Shown here piece after piece: positions 18,742-27,615 of a stretch of DNA of 64,000 nt; the first letter of the stretch is position 1; the number at the start of each line of letters is the position of its first letter. The notes under the pieces are model-generated. The model saw nothing but the letters and a program-made list of their open reading frames with translations. It was not told the DNA's origin and ran no database searches. The translations under genes and the position numbers were made by a program. Source of the stretch: Kaistia geumhonensis (GTDB lineage Bacteria > Pseudomonadota > Alphaproteobacteria > Rhizobiales > Kaistiaceae). The stretch is from positions 2,480,001 to 2,544,000 of the forward strand of contig NZ_JAUSWJ010000001.1 of assembly GCF_030815145.1 (NCBI RefSeq). The letters run 5' to 3'.

Positions 18742-19049
18742 GCTGGGCGCAGGTCGACGGTCCAGACCAGCCGCTCGCTGTCGCGGACGGGCTCGCCCTG
18801 GATGAGGAAGGCGTCGCCGTCGATCTCGACGCGGTCGCCGGGGCGCGGGGCTGGCACCTCGGTGACACGTAGGTCGATCCGGGTGGATTCGGACCAGAGC
18901 CTCGCATCGCCGAAGTCGGTGATCGCATCGGCACGTCGTGCGACCACGCGCACGAGGACTGGCGCGCCGCCGTCGGCGATGTAGACCGCATCCCGCCCGA
19001 TGTTCGGATCGGCGAAGAGCGCGCCCATGGCGGCGGCGAAGGCGCTCAT
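18738..19049 (-). CDS. Phage head-tail joining protein
   Basis: 103 residues from 19049 (MSAFAAAMGALFADPNIG). Small beta-rich protein typical of head-tail joining (gpFII/HK97 gp9-like) subunits, with VEIDGDAFLIQGEPVRD near the C-terminus. The start overlaps the stop of the DUF2190 gene (TGATG) and its own stop overlaps the start of the DUF6441 gene. The open frame upstream of 19049 is out of family. Confidence 0.75.
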   Translation of the reverse strand: MSAFAAAMGALFADPNIGRDAVYIADGGAPVLVRVVARRADAITDFGDARLWSESTRIDLRVTEVPAPRPGDRVEIDGDAFLIQGEPVRDSERLVWTVDLRPA

Positions 19050-19384
19050 CAGAACGACCCGTTCAGCCGCACCCGGCCGACTACATCGCCCGCGCCGCCT
19101 GCAACCACCTCGGTCGCCACGCCGATCAGCGTGTTCGAGGTGGTGACCTTGGTGGTCTGGCGGGCGGTGTTGTCCCAGTAGATGCGGTCGCCGACGGCCC
19201 ACGCCTGGCTTCCGAGCTTCTTCAGCTCGTAGACGCCGACGAGGGCGGCTTCGACGGTTTCGCCGAGGGCAGCGGTGCCTGAGGCCACGCCGAAGATGGA
19301 GCCGACGAGCAGGCCATCGCCCGATGCGACGGCATAGGGCGCGGTCAAGGTGATGGTGTTGCCGGGCTGGACGTAGGTTTTCAT
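19049..19384 (-). CDS. DUF2190 family capsid decoration protein
   Basis: 111 residues. The sequence MKTYVQPGNTITLTAP, then SGDGLLVGSIFGVA, VYELKK and GDRIYWDN, follows the DUF2190 pattern of small trimeric-type capsid cement proteins. It lies immediately downstream of the capsid gene, as usual. TGATG overlap with the next gene. Confidence 0.87.
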   Translation of the reverse strand: MKTYVQPGNTITLTAPYAVASGDGLLVGSIFGVASGTAALGETVEAALVGVYELKKLGSQAWAVGDRIYWDNTARQTTKVTTSNTLIGVATEVVAGGAGDVVGRVRLNGSF

Positions 19385-19464
19385 GGGGAAGATCCTTGTG
19401 GAAAGACGAAGGGCGGCCCGTCAGGACCGCCCGCGTGTCTGGGTTCAGCATGTCGGGGTGCGGG

Positions 19465-21498
19465 TTACGCGCCCGGGTTCTTGTAGAGGCCGCGCCAGTC
19501 GATGGCCTTGGCGCCGAAGTCGAGGCGGCACTTGATCTCGACCCCGTCGACGTCGAAGCCGTTGCGGGTCTCGATGTAGGCGCCCTGCTGGCCCTCGAGA
19601 TAGGCGTACTCGATGGTGTCGATCTGGTTGGGGCTCGCTGCCAGATACCAGGAGGCGGCGCTTGCGGCATCGAGGCGCGGCTCGCTGATCGGGGACAGCG
19701 TCCGGATCGACTGCGGCACCACCTTGGCGCTGTCGGCGGGGACGAGGTTCTGGGCCACCAGCTGCTCGGCCTTCAGTTCGAGGGCCGCCGGGACGATCAG
19801 GAAGGCGGGGCGGATGTTCAGCACCGTCTTCTTGTCGAGCCCGGTCTGCAGCGCCATCGCCGCCCGTGCCGCACCGACGCTTGCCACGTCCAGCGCCGCA
19901 CCGGTGCCCGCGAGGTTCTTGTGCGTGGTGTGGAAGAGTGCGTTGCCGTCGGCCATCGCCGGGTTCGCGGTGATGATACCCCAGACCACGTCCGACTCCA
20001 GCTGGGCGATGGAGTTGCCGTACATCGCCGGGATCCGGGTGAAGGCGTCGAGGTCGTCGTTGATCAGCACCTGCCGGGTGATCGCGACGACCCGGCCATA
20101 GGTCTTCACGCGGTAGCTTTCCTTGCTCTCGCCGAGGGTGCCGCGTTTGAACTCGCCGCTTTCGCCCACCTCCAGAAGCTGGGGTGCCTCGCCCAGCTGG
20201 ACGCGGTGCATGGATTTGAAGTCGGTCGCCAGCACCTGGCGACAGAAGAGCGCGAAGGTGCGGGGATAGGCGTCATAGGCCTGCCGCAGGGTCTTGTTGG
20301 TGACAGCCGAGAGGATCTCGGGGAAGTCCGAGGTCGAGTGCAGCGCGCGGGTCGCCACCTCGTCGCGCGAGAGGCCACGCGTGTTGACCCCCGCATTGCC
20401 GAGGCTCTCGCGGGCCAGTTCCAGCAGCGTCATGCCGCGGTACTGGCGGGCGGCGTCTTCCAGCGGGAAGAGCGTCGGGCTGTAGCGGTGCAAGAGCGCG
20501 TTCGCCACGGCATCGCGGCGGGTGATGCGCTCGTCCCGGCCGCCGAGGGGCACGGAGACATGCGGGAAGGTCCGGGTCTCATCCGACTTCGCGGCGACCT
20601 GGTCGAGGATCAGGCGGCGGGACTCGTCGACGCTGATCCCGCGTTTCACCAGATCTTCGGCGAAGCTGCGCCCGAGGTTCAGACGGCCGGTCAGATCGTA
20701 GATCGTGGACACCCGGTCGCGCTCGGCGTCGCGGGCACGGGTGGCGATGGCCTCTGTGTCGGGTGCCGGAGTGGGGTCCGGCGTGCGCGCGGCGGCCTGT
20801 TCGGGCTGCGCCGGGGCCGCAACGGGCTGCTGGCGGGTCTCATGGCTGGCGGGAACATCCCCGGCCACGGTAGTGGTGCTCTCAGGCATGGATGCCTCCT
20901 TTTGCATGCGGGTGTCGACGATCTCGACGGGATAGCTGGCCTGATCCGAGGCGCGCACCTGCGCGCGGGGATCGGCGGGAACGGTCACGAAGCTGACCTC
21001 GAGTGGAGTCCAGCGTTCGACGATGCGTTGCTCGACCTCGCCCTTGGCGGCGGGCTCGACCACCTTCACCCGCTCGATGGAATAGCCGACCGAGACGTTG
21101 CGGATGATGCCGTCGCTGATCAGGCCGAACATGCGGTCGGCGGCCTGGTCCAGCCCCTCGCGGGGGAAACGGATGGTGGCCTTGCCTTCCTTGCCCTCGA
21201 TCCAGGCGCGTTCGACGACGCCCACTTGCGAATGCGAGGACCAGACCGAATGGCTGTCGAGCGCCGGAGCCCCCGCGTTGAGGCGCGTCAGGTCCACCGC
21301 CCTGTCGCTGACCTCGAGGATCTCGTCGAAGGGCACGGAGGTGTCCCAGCCGGTCCAGCGCCGCCGCCGAACGGCTGCGCCGGTGGTGAAGACGACGTCG
21401 ACCGAGCGCGCCTCGGTATTGACGGTCGCGGGCAGGATGGGCGCGCGCCGCAGCTGCATCGGCAGGGCGACCGGGGCCGCCATGATCGTGTCGGGCAT
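19465..21498 (-). CDS. Prohead protease / major capsid protein fusion
   Basis: 677 residues from 21498 (MPDTIMAAPVAL). Residues 1 to about 190 are a prohead protease domain (LDSHSVWSSHSQVG with a likely catalytic His, then SDGIIRNVSVGYSI with a likely catalytic Ser). A Pro/Ala/Thr-rich linker around 205-265 follows, then an HK97-type scaffold and major capsid domain ending near 677. Fused protease-capsid genes are a known variant in such prophages; here the protease must excise itself. It lies between portal and DUF2190 genes. The frame upstream of 21498 is not credible. Confidence 0.88.
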   Translation of the reverse strand: MPDTIMAAPVALPMQLRRAPILPATVNTEARSVDVVFTTGAAVRRRRWTGWDTSVPFDEILEVSDRAVDLTRLNAGAPALDSHSVWSSHSQVGVVERAWIEGKEGKATIRFPREGLDQAADRMFGLISDGIIRNVSVGYSIERVKVVEPAAKGEVEQRIVERWTPLEVSFVTVPADPRAQVRASDQASYPVEIVDTRMQKEASMPESTTTVAGDVPASHETRQQPVAAPAQPEQAAARTPDPTPAPDTEAIATRARDAERDRVSTIYDLTGRLNLGRSFAEDLVKRGISVDESRRLILDQVAAKSDETRTFPHVSVPLGGRDERITRRDAVANALLHRYSPTLFPLEDAARQYRGMTLLELARESLGNAGVNTRGLSRDEVATRALHSTSDFPEILSAVTNKTLRQAYDAYPRTFALFCRQVLATDFKSMHRVQLGEAPQLLEVGESGEFKRGTLGESKESYRVKTYGRVVAITRQVLINDDLDAFTRIPAMYGNSIAQLESDVVWGIITANPAMADGNALFHTTHKNLAGTGAALDVASVGAARAAMALQTGLDKKTVLNIRPAFLIVPAALELKAEQLVAQNLVPADSAKVVPQSIRTLSPISEPRLDAASAASWYLAASPNQIDTIEYAYLEGQQGAYIETRNGFDVDGVEIKCRLDFGAKAIDWRGLYKNPGA

Positions 21499-21502
21499 GG
21501 CC

Positions 21503-23014
21503 CTATTCCTTCTCTGGTTCAGATGCGGGAGCGGCCGGTTCGCTGGCCGGATCGCCCGCCTGCGCGCTGCCGGTTTTCGTGACGCGGCGCGGATCGCTGT
21601 CGAGCACGAGACCGAGGCCATCGAGCTTGGCGTTGGTTGCGGCGATTTCCGCGAGGACCGCGTCCGGGTTATGACCCTGCCGCGCAATGGCCTGCGCCAG
21701 CGTCATCGTGCCGGTCCGGATCGCCAGCAGGTCGGCCATCGCGTCCTTGTAGGGATCGACGGCGTCGAACTTCGGTGGCGACCATTCCACCGGCACGTCA
21801 GGGATCGGGATCTGGCCCGCTGCCCATGCGGCCTCGGTGAACCAGCGCCAGACCGGTGCACAGAGCATCGGGATGAAGAGCTGCCATTGCACGGCGTCGA
21901 TCATCCGGCGGAACTCGACCAGCCCCGCCCGGATCGAGGAATAGTTGACTTGGGACAAATCCCCGGTCAGCAGCTCGTAAGGCACCCGGAACCCGGCCGA
22001 GATCGTGTGCAGGCTCGCCCGCTTGTATTCGCCATAGCCGCCAGTGGCGGCGGGCTGGTTGAACCGAATGTCCTTGCCGCCGCGGGCATAGGCGATCAGG
22101 CCCGGCTCGAACTGCTCGACCCGGTTGCCGTCGGCGTCGACCACGGACGGCGCGATGCCCTGCTGCGCCTCATCGTCGCCGAAGACGATGGCGGTGACGC
22201 AGGCCTCGGTCTTCTTGCGGACCAGTTCCGCCACCTCGTAATCGTCGAGATCGCGCAAGCTGCGGATCACCGGCGCGCCCCAGGGAACGCCGCGCGCCTG
22301 CGTGCGCTGCTTCTCGTAGATGTGCGCGATCTCTGACGCGGGGACCGGGCGAGACCCAAGCCCGCCTTGCAGCGCGCCCCAGGCATCGCCGGGGTGTGCC
22401 GTGTGCAGCCAATAGGCCCGGCGCTTTCCGACAGCGTCGAATTCGATCCCCTGCACCAGCCGAGCACCGCCAAGGACGCCGGATTTGGTGGCATCGAGGA
22501 AGTCCGCCTCCAGCACTTGCAGTTGCAGCGGCACGGGCAGACCGTCGCTGGCGCGCCGCAGCCTGCGGCGTACCAGCACCTCGCCGGCTTCGATCATTTC
22601 GCGGCAGATCAGCGTCTGCAGGCCGTAGAAGTCGAGCTGGCCATCGGCATCGCAATCCGCCGTCCAGCGGGTGAACAGCGCATCGACCTTCCGGTCCAGC
22701 TTGTCGTCGCCGCTGGCGGCGCGCGGCATGATGCCCGCGCCGATGATGTTGTTCACCAGCACCGCCACGGCTTTCGCCGCATGCGGGTTGTTGCGCACCA
22801 GATCGCGCATGCGGTCGCGCAAGAGCGCCCCGGCCACGCCGATCTCGGTGTCGGCCGAGGATCCCGGCGCGCGCCAGCCGTCCGTCCGCCGCCCTTTGGA
22901 CGCACCATCATAGCCGCGCGTCAGGGTCTCGAAGGCTTGCCGCGCCAGGACGCGACGGGCGGCGGCCCGAGGGGCCACAGTCGCGATAGCGTGATCGAAC
23001 CAGTTCGCGGGCAT
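21503..23014 (-). CDS. Phage portal protein (lambda GpB family)
   Basis: 503 residues, MPANWFDHAIATVAPRAAAR. Typical portal features are VRNNPHAAKAVAVLVNNIIG near residue 75, FDAVGKRRAYWLH, and the conserved RAGLVEFRRMIDAVQWQLF segment in the C-terminal half. It forms the dodecameric DNA gate at the capsid vertex. It overlaps the head-tail connector gene stop by one base and is followed after 4 bp by the protease-capsid fusion. Confidence 0.92.
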   Translation of the reverse strand: MPANWFDHAIATVAPRAAARRVLARQAFETLTRGYDGASKGRRTDGWRAPGSSADTEIGVAGALLRDRMRDLVRNNPHAAKAVAVLVNNIIGAGIMPRAASGDDKLDRKVDALFTRWTADCDADGQLDFYGLQTLICREMIEAGEVLVRRRLRRASDGLPVPLQLQVLEADFLDATKSGVLGGARLVQGIEFDAVGKRRAYWLHTAHPGDAWGALQGGLGSRPVPASEIAHIYEKQRTQARGVPWGAPVIRSLRDLDDYEVAELVRKKTEACVTAIVFGDDEAQQGIAPSVVDADGNRVEQFEPGLIAYARGGKDIRFNQPAATGGYGEYKRASLHTISAGFRVPYELLTGDLSQVNYSSIRAGLVEFRRMIDAVQWQLFIPMLCAPVWRWFTEAAWAAGQIPIPDVPVEWSPPKFDAVDPYKDAMADLLAIRTGTMTLAQAIARQGHNPDAVLAEIAATNAKLDGLGLVLDSDPRRVTKTGSAQAGDPASEPAAPASEPEKE

Positions 23015-23223
23015 CAGCGATCCCCACGGCTGAAGCCGGCCAACCCGGCGACCGGGAGCGACCGCGCGGTCCCAGCGATGGCCCGCTCGATGGTGCGGAT
23101 GCGCGTCAGCAGATCCTCGGCCGAGCCGTAGTCGACCGATTTTCCATCATAGCTGACCCGCGTCGTGCCGCTGGCATAGGCCCGGCGCAGGGCTGCAAGT
23201 TCGGTTTCCGTCCAGTCGGTCAT
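23014..23223 (-). CDS. gpW-like phage head-tail joining protein
   Basis: 69 residues, MTDWTETELAALRRAYASG. Short helix-turn-strand protein with VSYDGKSVDYGSAEDLLTRI, the gpW-family pattern. The start at 23223 overlaps the terminase stop as TGATG; an in-frame ATG nine bases further up is possible. Lies between terminase and portal, as gpW does in lambda-like phages. Confidence 0.85.
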   Translation of the reverse strand: MTDWTETELAALRRAYASGTTRVSYDGKSVDYGSAEDLLTRIRTIERAIAGTARSLPVAGLAGFSRGDR

Positions 23224-25223
23224 CAGAACCATCCTCCGCGTCGGCCAAGCCAGTCCGACTGCCGCTTTCCCTGGGGTGCGGATTGCGGTCGGTGGACCCG
23301 CCCCGCGCCATCCGTTTCCGTTGGCGCCGCCCCGAGCTGATCCTCGAGGTCGCGCCATTTCTCCTCAGACCAGCGGTCCGCGCCCGCGATCCATGCGGCG
23401 GCACGGGCGTAGACCCGGCAATCAAGCGCCTCGTTGCGCTCGCGGAGCTTCTGCCATTCGAGCTTGGCGAAGCCGCGCTTCGTGCGGACCGTCACCAGCT
23501 GCTCAGCCACAAACTGCTTCAGCCATTCGTTCTCGACCCAATGCGGCAGATGTACCGATCCCGGTGGAAACGCGGCCCCTTCGGCCATGTCTTCCTCGGT
23601 CGGCCTCTCCAGCCGCAGGAAGCGATAGGTTTCGGCCTTGAAGGTGGACACCGCCACGGTCCAGAGCCGCGCGCCGCGCCGGAGGCGCTTGCCGCCCTCA
23701 GTCGCGTCGACGAAGGTCGGCCCCGACACCGGGCTCGAGCGGTTGAACCCCTCGACACCCTTGACCGGCGACACCTGCGCGAACCCCTGCGCCCGCGACC
23801 ACGAATAGACCGCCGGGGCCTCATAGCCCGTGTCGATGGCAAGCCGCGCGATGCGCAGATGCGCGCCGCGTTCGTGGGGCCAGCTTTTGTCCAGCAGCGC
23901 GGTCAGTTCCGACCAGGCGTCGTGCCGGTCCGGCCCACCCTCGATCACGACATGATCGACCAGCCAGCTCTCCAACCCGCGACCCCAGGCCCAGACATCG
24001 ACCTCGATCCGGTCCTTCTGGACATCGGCCCCGGCGGTCAGGAACAACCCACCCGCTGGCACCGTGCCCGGCTTCCATGCCTCACGCCGGTCGTAGAGTC
24101 GCTGCCAGTCCGGCGCTTCTCCGGTCTCGACCCAGGTCTCGCCGAGGATCGTGTTGCGGAAGGCCTTGATCGCCTCGTCCGATCCTTGGGCCGCTTCCCA
24201 TGACCGCACGATCCGCTCCCAACTTAGCCAGCCGATCGGCGAGTAAAGGGCCGAGAGGTGATACCCGACCGTGGTCGGATCGGCCGCAACGGCGGTTGCC
24301 CGCCATTCACCCGCCTCTAGCATCGCCGTCTTGTGGTGTTCACCAATGGGCTGGTCACAGCCCTCGCAATGATATTCCGCCGTTTCCGGCTTGCCCTTCT
24401 GCCAGCGCAGCCGGTCGAACTTCAGCCACTGCATCGCGCCGCAGTGCGGGCACGGCACGAAGAACCGCCGCTGGTCGCTGGCCTCGAACTCCCGCTCGAT
24501 GCGGGAGAGCCCCCGGATCGTCGGCGTCGAGACCAGCAGCACCTTGCGCCGATGGGCAAACGTCAGCGATCGCGCCTCGGCCAGCGTGACCGGGTCGCCT
24601 TCCTCGTCGGCCGAGGCCGGATAGGCATCGACCTCGTCGAGAAAGATATATCGCGCCGGGGTCGAGCGCAGCCCCACCGCCGAGTTCGCGCCGGTCATGA
24701 TCAGGATGCCGCCCGCGAATTCCTTGGACAGCATCGTGTTGCCCGCGTCGCGCGACCGGGCGGGCTTCACCCGCTCCCGCAGCTCGGGGCTCTCGTCGAT
24801 CAGCGGGTCGATCCGCTGCCGCGAGTTGCGCTTGGCCAGTTCCACGGTCGGCTGGACCGCCAGCATCGGGCCCGGCGCCTGGTGGATGGCAAAGCCGATC
24901 CAGTTGTTCCCGGCCTCGGTCGCCCCGACCTGCGCCGCTTTCATGAACACGATCCGCTGCGTGGGATCGCCGGGCGACAACCGGTCCATGATCTCGCGCA
25001 TGTAGGGCGTGCGACCTGTGCGATACCGCCCGGGTTCGGCCGACGCGCGGACCGAGAGCATGCGGTGCCGGTCGGCCCATTGCGACACTGCCAGGTCGGG
25101 GTCTGGCGTCAGCCCTGCACCCCAGGTGCGCAGGATTTCTGCCGCGCCGTCGAAATCGGTCAGATCGTCGTCAACGGAAATCGGGCCGGACCTCGGCGAG
25201 TTCGTCGAGGTGGGCACGGACAT
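23223..25223 (-). CDS. Phage terminase large subunit (GpA family)
   Basis: About 666 residues. ATPase motor motifs are visible (FMKAAQVGATEA as Walker A variant, YIFLDEVDAYP as Walker B). A zinc-ribbon-like CPHCG...CEGC pair sits mid-protein, and a C-terminal nuclease domain follows (GADVQKDRIEVDVWAWG). It packages DNA into proheads together with the small subunit. I prefer MSVPTSTNSP at 25223, an in-frame ATG upstream at 25232 being equally possible; either way the start overlaps the small subunit gene by about 50 bp. Confidence 0.93.
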   Translation of the reverse strand: MSVPTSTNSPRSGPISVDDDLTDFDGAAEILRTWGAGLTPDPDLAVSQWADRHRMLSVRASAEPGRYRTGRTPYMREIMDRLSPGDPTQRIVFMKAAQVGATEAGNNWIGFAIHQAPGPMLAVQPTVELAKRNSRQRIDPLIDESPELRERVKPARSRDAGNTMLSKEFAGGILIMTGANSAVGLRSTPARYIFLDEVDAYPASADEEGDPVTLAEARSLTFAHRRKVLLVSTPTIRGLSRIEREFEASDQRRFFVPCPHCGAMQWLKFDRLRWQKGKPETAEYHCEGCDQPIGEHHKTAMLEAGEWRATAVAADPTTVGYHLSALYSPIGWLSWERIVRSWEAAQGSDEAIKAFRNTILGETWVETGEAPDWQRLYDRREAWKPGTVPAGGLFLTAGADVQKDRIEVDVWAWGRGLESWLVDHVVIEGGPDRHDAWSELTALLDKSWPHERGAHLRIARLAIDTGYEAPAVYSWSRAQGFAQVSPVKGVEGFNRSSPVSGPTFVDATEGGKRLRRGARLWTVAVSTFKAETYRFLRLERPTEEDMAEGAAFPPGSVHLPHWVENEWLKQFVAEQLVTVRTKRGFAKLEWQKLRERNEALDCRVYARAAAWIAGADRWSEEKWRDLEDQLGAAPTETDGAGRVHRPQSAPQGKRQSDWLGRRGGWF

Positions 25224-25722
25224 GTTTCTCAAGGACCTTCTGCATCGCGGCCGGTTCCACGCCCAGTTCCGCCGCCATCAATGCCGACGACCGCGCGGGC
25301 CAGTTCACCCACGCGTCCCGCACCTCCCGCGCCAGCCGGAACACCAGCGACAGCGCCCGGGCCCGCTCGATCAACTCCCCCTTCAGCTTCTGGAGCCGGA
25401 TGCGGCGTTCCTGCGCCCTCAGCACCTCGTTGGCGGTTTTCGCCTGGAGGTAGGTCGTGCCGCCACCGACCGCCGGGACCGCCAGCCCCTGTTCGCGGAG
25501 CGTGTCGCCGACAGCTGTGACTGCAGCTTCTGGCACCGGCTTCAGCTTCGGTTCGGGGGGCTTGCGCGTCTTCGAGGGGTCTGTCGTTTCGGCACGCCGC
25601 GAGTCGCTGGCGACGGCGTTGATGCTGCCGTCGGGATAGAGGACCAGCCGTTCGGCGGTCTTCGCCTTCTGGATCGCGCCCCGCGACAGCCCGACATGCG
25701 AGGCGTACTGGCGCTCGCTCAT
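25171..25722 (-). CDS. Terminase small subunit-like protein
   Basis: 183 residues from 25722 (MSERQYASHVGLSRGAI). The N-terminus is a winged-helix/HTH like Nu1 (SHVGLSRGAIQKAK), the middle is Pro/Lys-rich and the C-terminus is a long helix (LRAQERRIRLQKLKGELI). It would bind the packaging site and recruit the large subunit encoded next. First gene of the leftward packaging/head operon, diverging from 25845. Confidence 0.8.
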   Translation of the reverse strand: MSERQYASHVGLSRGAIQKAKTAERLVLYPDGSINAVASDSRRAETTDPSKTRKPPEPKLKPVPEAAVTAVGDTLREQGLAVPAVGGGTTYLQAKTANEVLRAQERRIRLQKLKGELIERARALSLVFRLAREVRDAWVNWPARSSALMAAELGVEPAAMQKVLEKHVRAHLDELAEVRPDFR

Positions 25723-25844
25723 GCCCTGCATCGACAGCTCCGATTATCATTCAAGATCATGCGCTTATCTCGTTGATAAGCATCGCGGGCAGAGCGAACG
25801 TCCTTTCAGAAGAACGATGCAACTCGACCCAAGGAGCCACCACG

Positions 25845-26069
25845 ATGACCCGCCGCGCGACCGACAACACGAAAGCCCTCGACGCCTTCATCGCCGCGAA
25901 GACCGAGATCGACGCGATGCTGGAGCGGCTCGCCGCCCTGAGCGCGGACCATTTCGAGGCCAGCCCCGACGAGATCAACTGGGGCCATGTCGGCACCCTG
26001 AACCACTACCGCGCCAAGCTGCGCGAGATCACCGACATGGCCTTCCACGAAGGCGAACACGCCGAGTGA
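25845..26069 (+). CDS. Small conserved hypothetical protein
   Basis: 74 residues, MTRRATDNTKALDAFIAAK. AAGGAG ten bases before 25845 fixes the start. Highly charged and helical, no membrane segment. It is rightward, diverging from the terminase genes, and precedes a DUF3489 gene by about 90 bp; similar pairs of small accessory genes occur in alphaproteobacterial mobile DNA. Function unknown. Confidence 0.7.
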   Translation: MTRRATDNTKALDAFIAAKTEIDAMLERLAALSADHFEASPDEINWGHVGTLNHYRAKLREITDMAFHEGEHAE

Positions 26070-26159
26070 GACGATCCGCTTCTGGTCTCGCCCGCCGACT
26101 GGCGGGCTCGACCTCGTAGAAGGGCCCGCATTCCGCGCGCCCCGATACGGGAGACGACG

Positions 26160-26906
26160 ATGACCATACTTTCCGACACCCAAGCCCTGATCCTGAGCGC
26201 CGCCGCACAGCGGCCCGAGCACATCGCCCTGCCGCTGCCCGACAGCCTGCGCGGCGGGGCCGCCGCCAAGGTGGTCGGCGCGATGCTCTCCAAGGGGCTC
26301 CTGCAGGAGGTCGACGCAGACCTGCGCAAGGGCGAACCGATGTGGCGCGAAACCGGCGACGGCCACGGCGTCACGCTGGTCGCCACGGATGCAGGCCTCG
26401 CTGCCATCGGCATCGAGCCCGAATACGCGAACAGCGCGCCCACGGGCGCGACGGACGCGCCGAGCGACGCGCCCGCGATGGACACGCCCACCGCGCCTGA
26501 AGCCGCCCTCAAGGCGCGCACGCCGCGCGAGGGAACCAAGCAGGCCACGCTGATCGCCATGCTGCGCGCGCCGGATGGCGCGACCATCGAGGAGATCATG
26601 GCCGCCACGGGCTGGCAGTCGCACACGGTGCGCGGCGCGATGGCCGGGGCGCTGAAGAAGAAGCTCGGGCTCGAGGTGACCTCCGAGAAGGTCGAGGGGC
26701 GCGGCCCGGGTCTACCGCATCGATTGATTGGACGCAGCTTCACAAGAGCACACCATGTCAAGAGGTATGAATCATGCCTCTTGACGAATCCCATCGCCGG
26801 CCCGCAAGATGCGTGCATCAACCCTCTTGAAAGGTGGCGCGTATGGTCGACTCAATCACGGTTCGACTGGATCCCAATCTTGCATCCCGTCTCGGCGAAT
26901 TCCTAG
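26160..26906 (+). CDS. DUF3489 domain protein, frameshifted near its end
   Basis: The first 183 or so residues are convincing: a helical N-terminus, a Pro/Ala/Thr-rich linker, and the DUF3489 domain (REGTKQATLIAMLRAPDGAT, then GWQSHTVRGAMAGALKKKLGL), a winged-helix-like fold. After VEGRG the frame runs on for about 60 unrelated residues into the next gene's promoter and start. Removing one C from the CCC at 26705-26707 gives GRGRVYRID and a TGA at 26725-26727, the family's usual end. So this is a one-base insertion: either real, with a harmless tail change, or a sequencing error. GGGAGA precedes the start. Confidence 0.8.
   Translation: MTILSDTQALILSAAAQRPEHIALPLPDSLRGGAAAKVVGAMLSKGLLQEVDADLRKGEPMWRETGDGHGVTLVATDAGLAAIGIEPEYANSAPTGATDAPSDAPAMDTPTAPEAALKARTPREGTKQATLIAMLRAPDGATIEEIMAATGWQSHTVRGAMAGALKKKLGLEVTSEKVEGRGPGLPHRLIGRSFTRAHHVKRYESCLLTNPIAGPQDACINPLERWRVWSTQSRFDWIPILHPVSANS
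26757..26785. promoter_or_regulatory. Palindrome with 9-bp arms, likely operator
   Basis: GTCAAGAGG at 26757-26765 and CCTCTTGAC at 26777-26785 are perfect inverted arms, with near-symmetric centre. Further half-sites are CAAGAG at 26743-26748 and CCTCTTGA at 26823-26830. All lie in the 110 bp before a gene whose product begins with a ribbon-helix-helix-like domain, which suggests autoregulation. The regulator identity is inferred. Confidence 0.6.
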
Positions 26907-27397
26907 CACAGAACCCCAGTCTATCAGCTGCATCCGTTGCCGCTCGTGCCTTGGACGATTTTCTACCGAAGGCTCCCAAGGTCGTATCGACAAAACCCGC
27001 CAAGCCAGGTGGCGGACAGGACGAGTTCACCGGCCGTGAGGGCTATGAGTTTGGCATCTCAGTTGGCCGGGCACTTGCGAGCAAAATCGGCGAACTTGTC
27101 AGCCCAGTGGCAACAGAGCTCACACTACCTGACGGTCGGCGAGCTACTCTGCGTACCGCGAAGGGACGCAACACGCAGTGGGGATGTCTCAACACTCTTC
27201 TCGAGCGTATCGACGTCGTTCTCTGTGCATTCACCCCGGACGGAACGAACTTCGATGTCTGGGAGGTTGACGCCAAGGTCTGGGCCCGCGAGGCCCGAAA
27301 CGCATCTCCCGGCCACAAGCTGCACAACAAGCTGACGTTGCTGGGCAAGTCAGGCGTCGAAAAGTTCGGAAAGCCCTTCGGCAGCTACTCCATCTAG
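26843..27397 (+). CDS. RHH-like domain protein of unknown function (cargo)
   Basis: 184 residues. The N-terminal 45 (SITVRLDPNLASRLGEFL, then SAASVAARALDDFL) look like a CopG-type ribbon-helix-helix DNA-binding domain. The C-terminal part (TLRTAKGRNTQWGCLNTLLERIDVV, VWEVDAKVWAREARNA, HKLHNKLTLLGKSG) is not a family I recognise; the WEVDAKVW strand is faintly nuclease-like, but I would not assign a function. It is rightward in a mostly leftward phage operon, more A/T-rich, and preceded by a palindromic operator. GTG 26834 is an alternative start. Confidence 0.65.
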   Translation: MVDSITVRLDPNLASRLGEFLAQNPSLSAASVAARALDDFLPKAPKVVSTKPAKPGGGQDEFTGREGYEFGISVGRALASKIGELVSPVATELTLPDGRRATLRTAKGRNTQWGCLNTLLERIDVVLCAFTPDGTNFDVWEVDAKVWAREARNASPGHKLHNKLTLLGKSGVEKFGKPFGSYSI

Positions 27398-27615
27398 TCG
27401 CCCCGCACCCGGATTGCCTCGAACACCCGCCGCAGGAGGTAGGACCGCGCGATGCTCACCACGGTGAAGACCGCCCCCAGCTTCAGGTTCTGCGCCAGCG
27501 TTGTATGCAGCCCGAAGACAGGGAAGATCAGGATCTGCGTGACCACCGCGACGCCATAGCCAATGATCACGTTGGCGACGGACTCGACCAGCGACATGAG
27601 GCGGGTCTGCTTCAT
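27394..27615 (-). CDS. DUF7220-type small membrane protein
   Basis: 73 residues, MKQTRLMSLVESVANVIIGY. Two hydrophobic helices (VANVIIGYGVAVVTQILIFP and AVFTVVSIARSYLLRRVF) mark an inner-membrane protein; this matches the small conserved phage family DUF7220. Its start overlaps the stop of the alternate-frame ORF at 27612 and its stop overlaps the stop of the RHH protein gene converging on it. Confidence 0.78.
   Translation of the reverse strand: MKQTRLMSLVESVANVIIGYGVAVVTQILIFPVFGLHTTLAQNLKLGAVFTVVSIARSYLLRRVFEAIRVRGD

Noticed and set aside
19396-21582. 728-codon plus-strand open frame opposite the protease-capsid gene
   Set aside because: Antisense shadow; the minus-strand protein has recognisable protease and capsid domains.
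23283-25520. Long plus-strand frames over the terminase genes
   Set aside because: Shadows of the GpA-type terminase, which has Walker and zinc-ribbon motifs on the minus strand.
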